64,000 bases of DNA from NCBI GenBank assembly GCA_963565915.1, contig OY751492.1:3720001-3784000 (forward strand), written 5' to 3'. The notes beneath the pieces are model-generated. The model was not told the DNA's origin and searched no databases. It saw only the letters and a list, made by a program, of their open reading frames with translations. The stretch is from Entoloma clypeatum. Lineage: Eukaryota; Basidiomycota; Agaricomycetes; Agaricales; Entolomataceae. A program made the translations under genes and the position numbers. Positions 55,741 through 64,000 of the stretch are shown here, piece after piece (positions within the stretch are counted from its first letter, which is position 1; every line of letters begins with the position of its first letter).

Positions 55741-57252
55741 ATGGAGATGTTCACGGAGGAACAATTCTTTGAAGGGGGTGAAACATCTGATTCCATCAAA
55801 ATCGGAAACATCACAACCATCGAAAACCCATGGATCGCACGCATCAAGGCCTCGAATCGCATGGAGACAGAAGTAGCCCAGGGTCTGAAGAAGAATCCTC
55901 ACTGGTACCAGCAGGAAAATGGCATCACCTACGCAGGAGAACGAGTCTATGTTCCACCAGACCCACAATTGCGCCAAGAACTGATGTTTGAAGCACATGA
56001 CGCACCAGTGGCAGGACATCCAGGACAATATCGAACACATGAACTCCTCACTCGCACCTACTGGTGGCCCACCATCCTACATGACGTAAAGAAGTATGTG
56101 AAAGGTTGTGACACCTGTCAACGTAACAAGATCAGCCGCCAAAGGAGACACGCCCCTCTACACCCTAACGCCGCGCCAAGTCAACCATGGGAAGACATAG
56201 GGATTGACGTCGTGGGACCGATACCAGAATCTGATGGGAAGAACGCAATTCTGGTCATCACGGACAGACATTCAAAGATGCTTCATCTCATCCCGACAAC
56301 CGTGGAACTATCGGCTGAAGGATTAGCCAAGATCTATCGGGACCAGATATGGAAGCTTCATGGGATCCCCAAGAAGATCATCAGCGATAGGGGACCACAG
56401 TTCGCTGCGAAGTTCATGGAGATACTCTGCCGCATGTTGGGGATCAAGAGGAACCTGTCCACCGCATACCACCCACAGACTGATGGACAGGCCGAGCGAT
56501 CGCATCAGGAAACAGAAGCATTCTTACGAAACTTTGTCAACCATCTACAGGATGATTGGGCGGAATGGATCGCAATTGCAGAGTTCCAGTACAATGACAA
56601 AGAGCACCAGGCAACGAAGCACACCCCATTCTACCTCAACTACGGTTTACATCCGTGGAAGGGAGAACTCGTGTTAGAGGATACCAATCCGGCTGCCAAC
56701 GACTTCTTGAAAAAACTCAAACAGGCACGAGAAGAAGCCAATGCTGCGCTGAAACAAGCACAGGATCAGATGAAGAAGACAGTTGACACACGGCGAAGTC
56801 CGTCTCGGGACTACCGCATCGGAGACAAGGTGTGGCTGGAAGGAACTAACATCAGGACCGATCGACCCTCAAAGAAACTTGATGCACTCCGACATGGACC
56901 ATTCAAAGTCCTAGAGAAGAAAGGAGCTAGCGCGTACCTTCTTGATCTTCCAAAGACTTGGAAGATGATTCACCCTGTGTTCAATGAGACCCTGTTGTCA
57001 CCATATGAAACTCCGAAGTACGCCATCCAGAAAAAGAAACCAGCCCCTGATCCGATCATCGTCGAAGGACGAGAAGAGTACCATGTGTCTACGATCCTGG
57101 ACTCTCGAAAGTTCCGCGGAAAGATCCAGTACCTCGTCCAATGGGAAGGATATGGCCCAGAAGAGAACACATGGGAACCGCGAGCTAATGTTCAGAACGC
57201 TCAAGATTTGATCCGTGATTTCCATCGGCAGGACCCGTCGCGTCCACGATAA
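55741..57252 (+). CDS. GyA-2 Pol, part 2: integrase with chromodomain
   Basis: 503 codons that belong downstream of part 1. HHCC zinc finger (H86, H93, C123, C126), catalytic triad D156, D216 and E252 with the canonical 35-residue spacing between the last two, a basic C-terminal region, and a chromodomain at about 445-500 (EYHVSTILDSRKFRGKIQYL ... WEGYGPEENTWEP). Chromodomains guide integrase to marked chromatin. All catalytic residues are present; only the upstream frameshift prevents a full Pol. Confidence 0.93.
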   Translation: MEMFTEEQFFEGGETSDSIKIGNITTIENPWIARIKASNRMETEVAQGLKKNPHWYQQENGITYAGERVYVPPDPQLRQELMFEAHDAPVAGHPGQYRTHELLTRTYWWPTILHDVKKYVKGCDTCQRNKISRQRRHAPLHPNAAPSQPWEDIGIDVVGPIPESDGKNAILVITDRHSKMLHLIPTTVELSAEGLAKIYRDQIWKLHGIPKKIISDRGPQFAAKFMEILCRMLGIKRNLSTAYHPQTDGQAERSHQETEAFLRNFVNHLQDDWAEWIAIAEFQYNDKEHQATKHTPFYLNYGLHPWKGELVLEDTNPAANDFLKKLKQAREEANAALKQAQDQMKKTVDTRRSPSRDYRIGDKVWLEGTNIRTDRPSKKLDALRHGPFKVLEKKGASAYLLDLPKTWKMIHPVFNETLLSPYETPKYAIQKKKPAPDPIIVEGREEYHVSTILDSRKFRGKIQYLVQWEGYGPEENTWEPRANVQNAQDLIRDFHRQDPSRPR

Positions 57253-57376
57253 AAGACACCCGTTGAAAGCAGCCAACAACATCGACCTCATCAGTCAAAA
57301 ACCCACCGAGTTCCCCGCTCCGTCTTCAAATATAGCTACTCCATTCTTCCTCTATTTCTCCAACATCCTCCGCACC

Positions 57377-57745
57377 ATGTCCAACATCACCGCCGCCTCC
57401 ACCGATGCTTCCGATATCAACCCCACCATCACCACCCTCATCGGCGAAGCGCTCTCCATGCGCGACCAGATCCATGCGCTCGAAACCTCCGTTGCCGACA
57501 TCCTCCACCGGCAGATGCATATCCGCCTTCATACCCTCTCCGATTTACCAACCGCCCCCACCGCTGAGGAGAAACTCATCCTCAAAAACTATACCAACAC
57601 CCTTGCTGTCGAGAATCGACGCCTTCGCCTCGCCGTTCGAGGTTTAGAGTTTGCCACGGCGGTAAACGATGAACTGATAAAGGATTGGGGTAACCGAGTT
57701 GACCCTGCCTGGGCCGATCCAAATGGCAATGACGGATGGGAGTAG
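57377..57745 (+). CDS. GyA extra 3' ORF (ORF-X), copy 2
   Basis: 122 codons from the ATG at 57377 (MSNITAASTDASDINP) to TAG at 57743, between integrase and the 3' LTR. The helical core SMRDQIHALETSVADILHRQ and the segment ENRRLRLAVRGLEFATAVND have heptad-like hydrophobic spacing. About half to two thirds of the residues match the copy at 9477-9848 by eye. There is no known domain and no membrane segment, so it is not envelope-like. The frame is also open upstream of the ATG to about 57215. Confidence 0.65.
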   Translation: MSNITAASTDASDINPTITTLIGEALSMRDQIHALETSVADILHRQMHIRLHTLSDLPTAPTAEEKLILKNYTNTLAVENRRLRLAVRGLEFATAVNDELIKDWGNRVDPAWADPNGNDGWE

Positions 57746-57782
57746 GTAGTCTGTGAGGACACAGACCTTGAGGAGGGGAACA

Positions 57783-58152
57783 TGTTACGGACTAATGACT
57801 ACGGACATATACGCTTACTTTTTCACTTTTACTCATCGGCCCCCGCTTACACATATCATATTATACTTTATTCCCTTTAGTATACTTCGCTCCCGCGCTG
57901 ACTCGCTTTCCGCAGCTGTCTGACTCATTCCGCAGTCAGCTTACTCATTAGTGCATAGCCTTCCGCAGTCGCCTTACTCATGCGCACTGCCTTCCGCAGT
58001 TACTGACTCATTCGCTACCGCTCATAGTCAGTACTATATAAACCTCATGTACCATAGCTACATTCCTTAGATTTAGCAATCACATTGCTCTTCGCCTTTC
58101 CATCTTCCTGCATACTCTGCCCGAACCTTGGAACGGTTTGTTACGCATAACA
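57783..58152 (+). repeat. 3' LTR of GyA-2
   Basis: 370 bp, preceded by the purine-rich ttgaggaggggaaca. Five differences from the 5' LTR: 51579/57789, 51586/57796, 51597/57807, 51760/57970 and 51934/58144, each CG in one copy and TG or CA in the other. Confidence 0.94.
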
Positions 58153-58157
58153 CAAGA

Positions 58158-58646
58158 GTGGCGAGGATACATATGGCAGAGCCTTGCGCATCCGAGTAGA
58201 CATTAATTAGGTTGATCTGGCCCTCATGGACAGCCAACATCAGTAGGTTGATATCTCAATGACGGATAATGTCAGAGCAAAGTTTAGGTTTCATAGCGAC
58301 TTGTTGTCAATGCACGTAAACAATGGCATGGGGTTGAAGATCCTCATCCAGATTTGATGGGTCAAGGACAGGTTCCGAGTGGTGGAGACACATCCAGTCT
58401 GGGTGATTTGGCAGACCCACTAGGGGCTCGCCGTCATTACTCTTCATGGATGTGACATGTCTTATGGTAGCCCAGGGGGGCTCTTGCACGAAGATGATGT
58501 TGAGCTTACTTTTTTGTTCCTCTAACATTGTTGACCAGAGAACACTCTTTTGGTAAACGTTCTGGGAGCGGATACGCAAACCCTCATATTTATTCATAGT
58601 TGTACCTAACATACAACTACGTCTGATTGAATGCAGCAATTGTCTC
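58158..58646 (-). pseudogene. LINE ORF2: endonuclease N-terminal part
   Basis: The minus strand encodes YEGLRIRSQNVYQKSVLW, then KLNIIFVQEPPWATIRHV (catalytic Glu motif) and LLMLAVHEGQINLINVYSD, the first half of an AP-type endonuclease. Stops interrupt it; one, in RH-stop-DINLL, again replaces a likely CGA. Sequence continues into 51567-50633 once GyA-2 is ignored. The repeat at 58647 cuts its 5' side, so no start can be set. Confidence 0.85.
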
Positions 58647-59400
58647 TAGTGTTTCAAGGTCCAGTTTACCTTCACTGATTTCAGACCGAGACCGATGGTC
58701 TGGTCTCAGTCTTTAAGGTTTCGGATCACAGCCGGTCTTCAGTTCACTTGAAACTTTAGAATTTGAAAGACCGGCCAAAGACCAGTTCAGATTGGTTTAA
58801 ACTGGTATTTTCCATGGAACAATCTGAGGATTTGAAATCAATGTCCCAAAATGGCAAGTACAAAATTTGTGCCACAAGAAAGACTTGAACTCTGAACTTC
58901 TATAGTACAAAAGATTCATTTAACAACACTTAAGCAACTGAGCCACAAGACCATTATATTTCATTGCCCATTATATTTCATTGCTCACAATGACTCTACA
59001 TACATCCCATTTTCCCACTTACTAAATAAATAAATAAAGTTGTTTTTGACAAAATGTGTGTGCATGCACTCCCTCCTACCTCAATCACAAGTAGACAGGT
59101 TATATGTATAATCTATAAATATATTCTGGCCTTTTCACCACCTGTGCCCCTCATTGCAAGGTCAGCAATGGGTGGATGCATTGTTTCAACATTGGATGAC
59201 GCATGGAACATGTACATCAAACATGCCAAATACATGTAAACAAATGTCCAAAAAACATCGCACATCTGGTTATTATGTCTACACAGGAACGAGTAGAGTC
59301 TTCTACTATATTGATTAGGTAGGATGGCATTCTATATCATCAAATATGTACTTATTTCATCAAATTGGGCCAGACAGGTCTTGCGGTAACATTATTTTAA
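58647..59400 (-). repeat. hAT-like/SINE repeat, inverted relative of 47290-48013
   Basis: On the plus strand it starts tagtgtttcaagg, then cggtctt-rich sequence, the tRNA-like head (inverted, 58858-58956), and sequence matching 47290-47680 in inverse. It lies between the LINE ORF1 tail and the endonuclease. Its right limit and target duplication are not clear. Confidence 0.6.
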
Positions 59401-59435
59401 CATCAAAAGTATATTTCTCTCAATCTGGCTGCAAG

Positions 59436-59482
59436 ACCAAAAAATCCCCAGGAGTTATTCAATCTGCGTCATGCACAGGCTG
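59436..59482 (-). pseudogene. LINE ORF1-like protein, tail beyond the GyC insertion
   Basis: On the minus strand, after the ccagc duplication, the sequence continues the frame of 40897-41195 with ASLCMTQIE and a TAA stop at 59457-59455. The tail is short, but its frame agrees with a single original locus before the inversion. Confidence 0.4.
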
Positions 59483-59487
59483 GCTGG

Positions 59488-59817
59488 TGTTGAGGCGACG
59501 CTAAGTCAAATGATGTCGCGAGCCCAAACTTGGGAACTTAAAAGATGGAACATGAAAAGATGAAGATGGGGCTATATTGCCAAGAGACCCAGCGGGAATC
59601 TCAAGAGAACAAGCTATCAAATACAAGTGAAAGTACCCTACTTATATATGTAAATACCATGAGGCTGCGTTGAGGCAGCGTCATGCTATGCGACTCCGGA
59701 TCCTTCGCATCCTGCTGCGTTGTAATGATAAGATGTCCTCATGTACGACACAATGTAGATAAGATAAGATTGAGATAAGATAAGATAAAGTGAAAAAGTG
59801 AAAATATGATCATAACA
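59488..59817 (-). repeat. 3' LTR of gypsy GyC (inverted half)
   Basis: 330 bp, about 4% different from 41196-41524 by eye. In element orientation it is followed by ccagc (plus-strand gctgg at 59483-59487), equal to the bases before the 5' LTR at 41191-41195. The two halves therefore appear to be one insertion. Confidence 0.88.
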
Positions 59818-60771
59818 TTACCTCTTGACTTCCAGGCAAGATATGATGTCATCCGGGGTGTCTGTGAAATTCTCGTATGGTTTGAATTTTAATCCTTCAA
59901 AGATCTTTGCGCATAAGCGCCGGGGTGCATTTGGGTTTAATTTAAAGAAGTCCTCCACCACTTCCTTGGCATGTTCCAGGTGATCCTCGGGTTCCCATGT
60001 GTTGTGGTCCGGAGTCAGACCTTCCCATTGCACTAAATATTCCAGCTTTCCTCTCTTCAACCTTGAGTCAATAACTTTAGTGACATCATACTCCTCTTCG
60101 CCATTGATAACTATTGGGTTTGGTGCCTGCACCCTTTGTGATCTAAATAGTGGTTCCTTAAATAATCAGACCCATGATACATTGATAACCGGGTGGATTT
60201 TCCACAACTTTGGCAATTTAAGTTCCACAGTGTGTGACGAAATGATTTTGGTTATGGCATAGGGTCCAATCCATCGTTCGGCAAGTTTCTTTAAGGGTCG
60301 GTTCAACTTCAGGTCTTTAGTCAATAACCAAACTTTGTTGCCAACTTTGTAAACTGGTGCATCACCCCGTTTCAGGTTCGCATACCGTTCCATCTCTTCT
60401 CGTGCTTTTACTAGCGCCACTTCTGCCTCCTCATGAATCTTCTTCATTTGCTCCGCAAATTCTTTTGCCGGTTCCGACTTTTCTGTCCTCTGAGGCTCTA
60501 CGCCCATCCTAGGGTTAAACCCATAATTTACATAGAACAGTGAAAACTGAGTTGCCGTGTGAATTTTATTATTATAGGCAAACTCCGCAGTTGCCATCCA
60601 TTCGGGCCAATCTGTTTGCCGATGGGAGATAAATAATCTCAGATATTGCTCCAACTCCTGATTGATGTGTTCTGTCTGTCCATCTGTCTGCAGATGATAC
60701 GCCGTCAATAATTTAGTTGTAATCCCCAATATTTTATTTAGTTTCTTCATAAATATTGCCGCGAATTGTCA
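59818..60771 (-). pseudogene. GyC Pol: end of integrase and chromodomain (inverted half)
   Basis: 60750-60166 encodes the integrase core end (QFAAIFMKKLNKILGI; AYHLQTDGQTEHINQELEQY, with the catalytic Glu) and the C-terminal region (YKVGNKVWLLTKDL; WIGPYAITKI). A TGA at 60168-60166 replaces Arg (VSWV-stop-LFKEP). 60132-59818 encodes a chromodomain (EYDVTKVIDSRLKRGKLEYL ... LTPDHNTWEPEDHL). The zinc finger and first catalytic Asp, which should join it to 45348, are missing. Confidence 0.88.
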
Positions 60772-62098
60772 CATACTCAACCTACATTGTATTGTAATTT
60801 ACGGTCCAGCGAAGACATACAGTGTATGGTAAATTACGGAAGCAGCGAATTCGCTACAGCACCAGCAAATTTACCACGGCGAACGGCGAAATAATAATGT
60901 CGCCAGCGAAGAAAAAATGTCGCCGGCGACAACATCCAACAGATCGGCAAATAATTCACCGGTAAAAGACACCACGGCAAAAAACCAGCGAAGGACCGGC
61001 GACAAACCAGCGACACGGTGACAGGCCATCGGCGAATTGATGACCCATCGGCGAAAGCAAGCCTTGAGTGTCGGCCACACTCCATATACAAAGAACAATG
61101 CTAACGACAGATCAGCGAATAATTTACCGGTGACAGACACCATGGCACAAAACCGGCGAATGTTGGATGATGTGCAACACACACCCCTCAAACATGTCAA
61201 ATACATGTAAACAAATGTCGAAAGATATTGCACATCTCCTCATTATATCTACACAGGAACAAGCAATGTTTGCTACTATATCAGATGAGTAGGGGAGCAT
61301 GTTGTATCATCAAGTATGTATTTATTTTAACAAAATTAGCCACAGATTTAAAGTTATAGAGGTCCTATGGTCTGAACCAAATAATAGAAAACAATGCTAA
61401 TAACAGATCAGCAAATAATTCACTGGCAAAAGACACCACAGCAAAAAACTGGCTGTGGCGACAATGTTCTTTTGCTGGTCAATGAGTCACCATCTCAACG
61501 GTTATCTAGGGCATGTGTGCAGTGCCAGCAAAAGTGAAGCTTACCAGTATATTTGTTCTAATACACCGTAGAAAGTCTCTCCCCACCACAGAACCATCTG
61601 GAGGTTCATTCCTGATTATGTGAGGATATGAATAAAGATATGCGGATACCATGTAGAGGTAGAACATGGTGAAAAAAGCTGAAATGTATGTCCTCATCTT
61701 TGGCACAGATCATCATTTTATGCCTGCGGTGCAATCTGGGCACCTGTGTATGGCTATTCTCTAGTGTGAGTAGGTCTCAACGCATCAATAGTAAATGGTG
61801 TGATGTATAGATAGGTGTTAAAAAGTATCAGACAACTTGCACATCAAAAATATCTATGTATTCATCATCTGGCATTATTATTGTATGGTCAATAAATCTA
61901 TAGATGGTTGTATAGGGTGTATCAGATGTACATCTACTTGATACAAAAAGTTCCAAGAGAATCCATGCCATGTGGAAGACTGGAGATAAGACTTTGTCCA
62001 GAATATGTCTCAGAATCCCATGTGCATAACAATGACAGTGTTGGGAACGAAATCATGTTTTCTACATTTCCCACTTGATGGGCCACAAATATGCTTGT
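60772..62098. repeat. repeat-derived sequence; no gene seen
   Basis: Three related segments of about 50 bases (60939-60991, 61107-61159, 61403-61450) share acagatc-gc-aataatt and gacacca cores. 61190-61370 resembles 59240-59370 and 47290-47450, so parts belong to the hAT-like repeat. 61450-62098 shows nothing recognisable. Confidence 0.5.
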
Positions 62099-62531
62099 TG
62101 TAAGGGCAACCACTTTCACTTTTTACTTTTCCTTTCCTTTCTTCCTTTCCTTTCTATTCCACCATCTCCGACGTCCTCCGATCGTATCCGCTGTCTCCGA
62201 CATCTTATCTGCCTCTCCACATCCGACGACTCCGCCCCCATCCGCTACTCTGCACGTCGGATCGCAGGTACTATCATTCATCTTGTTTCCATTCATCCTT
62301 CATCACTACTCCCGATCATTGCTCATCATTCATGCGTCTCGTTTTATCTCTTATTTCATATCTCATTTTACTATTTATCTTGCTAGCTTGCAGGGGAATC
62401 CTTAGAACTTTCTCTTCGGATCTCCCTTGCAAGGTGTGTGTTGTATTACTTATCAGACTGCTCAATCTAAACTTTGGATCTCTCTTGCAAGTATCTGAGT
62501 TTGAGTCTTGGATCGTAAGGTCGCCCTTACA
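62099..62531 (+). repeat. 5' LTR of gypsy GyD
   Basis: About 433 bp with inverted ends (TGTAAGGGCAACC at left, GGTCGCCCTTACA at right). TATA-like tatttat at 62372-62378. The 3' LTR lies outside the window, so the target duplication cannot be checked. Confidence 0.75.
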
Positions 62532-62533
62532 GT

Positions 62534-62543
62534 AGAAAGTTCT
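62534..62543 (+). other. self-priming site of GyD
   Basis: agaaagttct, two bases past the LTR, is the reverse complement of agaactttct at 62404-62413, which lies about 32 bases after the TATA-like box. Confidence 0.65.
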
Positions 62544-62691
62544 CTTCTAATTGGACCGGGTCCAATTGCATCGTTGTCACAATTCTGCGCTTCGGAGCAG
62601 CTTCGTCCGCTCCGACTCCGATACATCTCACACCCCTTCCAGTTCTTCTAATTACCTCTCCGTAACTGGTGATTCTGCTCCGCGCATAGTA

Positions 62692-63813
62692 ATGGACGAC
62701 CCCAATCGCCTTGAACAGCTCAAGCACGAGTTCCAGGAACAACATCAAACTCTCGCTGATATCTCGACTCAACTTGACCAACTCCTCCTCGCCTTCAATG
62801 CAATTCCTGCCCCAGCTCCGCCACCTATCCCACCTGCTCCCACACCCGCTATTATACCCGCTCCGCTCGCTCCGGCCAATCCGGGCATGCGTCGAGCAAA
62901 ACCTGCCAATCCGTCGGACTTCAATGGATCACGCGCAAATGGCTGGACCTTTCTAAACTCCTGTGAATTGTTTATGGGGCTGGCTCCGGAACAGTTCGCA
63001 GACAACCACGCTAAAATTTATTGGGCTTTATCTTTCATGAAGAGTGGACGTGCAGCACGCTTTGCGGATCGCATTATCCGACAGGAGCGGAGGACCGGTG
63101 CAGTCTTTACAGCGGAGTTCACTCCGAAGAATGAGGAACAGGACGCGAGACTGATCCTCGAAGGATAATCCTATTATCAAGGTCAACAGGATGTCAAGAC
63201 CTATATTGACGAGTTCAAAGACTACATTGACAAAGCGGGCTATCAGGAGGATACCAACATCGTACTCAAATTCCACCATGGTCTCCGTTCCGACATTCAG
63301 AACGAGATTGCCACCCTGACCCACAGACGGCCTGCGGATGACAACCCTGATGAGTGGTACTCTGCAGCACGAGTCAATGACGACAATAGGATTGCCAACA
63401 AAGCCTTCAAAGCCACTGCTCCGACCCGCACCTCCGCCTTCCGCAATGTTGTCAGACCAAGAGTACCTGGCACCTCAGTATTCCCTCGCCCCTACATTCC
63501 CTTCACTCTGCGTACAGCTCCGCTCGTATCCGCATCCGCTCCGCCGACAAGGGACCCCAATGCAATGGACATTGATACTTCACGCATCAAAGGCAAGAAT
63601 GCCAATGCATGCTTCAGATGTAACAAAACGGGTCACTTTAGTCGTGAATGCCCCCTTCGCTTCGACGTTCGCTTCATGACAACGGAGGAGCAGGACAAGT
63701 TTGTTATGGAACAACTCATGGTCAAGGACGCAGCAGAAGGCAACTCCGTTCTGCCCACGGAGTCTGCGGAGTCGGAGGAAGGACAGGAGGATTTTCCTCC
63801 CCACAGCGAGTGA
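62692..63813 (+). pseudogene. GyD Gag with one TAA
   Basis: From ATG 62692 (MDDPNRLEQLKHEFQEQH) the frame runs to TGA at 63811, 373 codons, with an internal TAA at 63166-63168. Coiled-coil N-terminus, Pro/Ala-rich stretch, capsid-like region (DFNGSRANGWTFLNSCELFM; YYQGQQDVKTYIDEFKDYID; KFHHGLRSDIQNEIATLTHR) and one zinc knuckle (CFRCNKTGHFSREC). The frame is also open upstream to 62551. Confidence 0.85.
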
Positions 63814-64000
63814 ACAGTGCGCCCTCATTGTCTGCTAAAAATCGTTATGCTGCCTTATTTATGGAACAATATAATCCTATACCCTCCATCTCTAAGCCTG
63901 CAAATGATCCCATAGTCGCACCCAACTCCACAAATCCCATCCGACTTCGCCTCTCTAAATGGGAGCGTCGGCTTCCAAAACAATATGTCCTCGCCTCCGC
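63810..64000 (+). CDS. GyD Pol start (runs off the window)
   Basis: A frame in the -1 position relative to gag is open from about 63810 to the window end (KNRYAALFMEQYNPIPSISK; RLRLSKWERRLPKQYVLAS). It looks like the region before the protease in gypsy Pol. No catalytic motif is reached. Confidence 0.6.
   Translation, partial: MNSAPSLSAKNRYAALFMEQYNPIPSISKPANDPIVAPNSTNPIRLRLSKWERRLPKQYVLAS

Larger units (their letters stand above)
51573..58152 (+). mobile_element. gypsy retrotransposon GyA-2 (nearly complete)
   Basis: Two 370-bp LTRs, a perfect 5-bp duplication caaga (51568-51572 and 58153-58157), self-priming site, Gag, Pol and extra ORF. It differs from a working element by one TGA in gag (53010) and one missing A in pol (near 55740). 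It is inserted in the endonuclease of the LINE. The LTRs differ at five positions, all CpG transitions. Confidence 0.96.

Noticed and set aside
57215..57745. Envelope-like third ORF of an errantivirus-type element
   Set aside because: The ORF after integrase has no signal peptide, membrane segment or cleavage site, and is far too short.

Overview
The window looks like transposon-packed chromosomal DNA of a basidiomycete fungus, probably an agaricomycete. The evidence is short introns of 50-80 bp with GT..AG ends, chromodomain gypsy elements, a Tad-like LINE with a terminal RNase H domain, and a small host gene island with a fungal TLC-domain protein, a GT90 glycosyltransferase relic and a secreted protein. 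One 200-base run of N marks an assembly gap (31913-32112). All comparisons were made by eye; no database search was run.

Layout. 1-6645: GC-rich repeats, a fold-back element, a solo gypsy LTR and a hAT-like element. 6655-18102: nested repeats; a fold-back repeat contains a hAT-like element (7898-17313), which contains gypsy copy GyA-1 (8886-15679, minus). 18477-24263: a young Copia element with apparently identical LTRs. 24264-32150: the only host-gene island, holding a TLC-domain gene (minus), a scrambled GT90 pseudogene, a secreted-protein gene (plus) and an acidic Glu/Pro/Ala-rich gene (minus). 32906-33530: a minisatellite repeat. 34976-60771: an old LINE broken by gypsy GyB (35387-40467), a MITE, gypsy GyC, another repeat and gypsy GyA-2 (51573-58152). 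GyC is now in two opposite-strand halves (41196-45348 and 59488-60771), which implies an inversion. 62099-64000: the start of a fourth gypsy, GyD, running off the window.

How the parts work together. GyA (two copies and a solo LTR), GyB, GyC and GyD are LTR retrotransposons; GyA and GyC visibly carry a C-terminal chromodomain. Each intact 5' end has an 11- or 10-base complement between the expected start of the RNA and a site two bases past the LTR, as in Tf1-type self-priming. The Copia element instead has a half-tRNA-Met primer site. Most disabling changes are CGA to TGA or other CpG transitions, suggesting methylation-linked decay. GyA carries an extra coiled-coil-like reading frame after integrase, and GyB carries an antisense, spliced zinc-cluster gene where RNase H and integrase should be.
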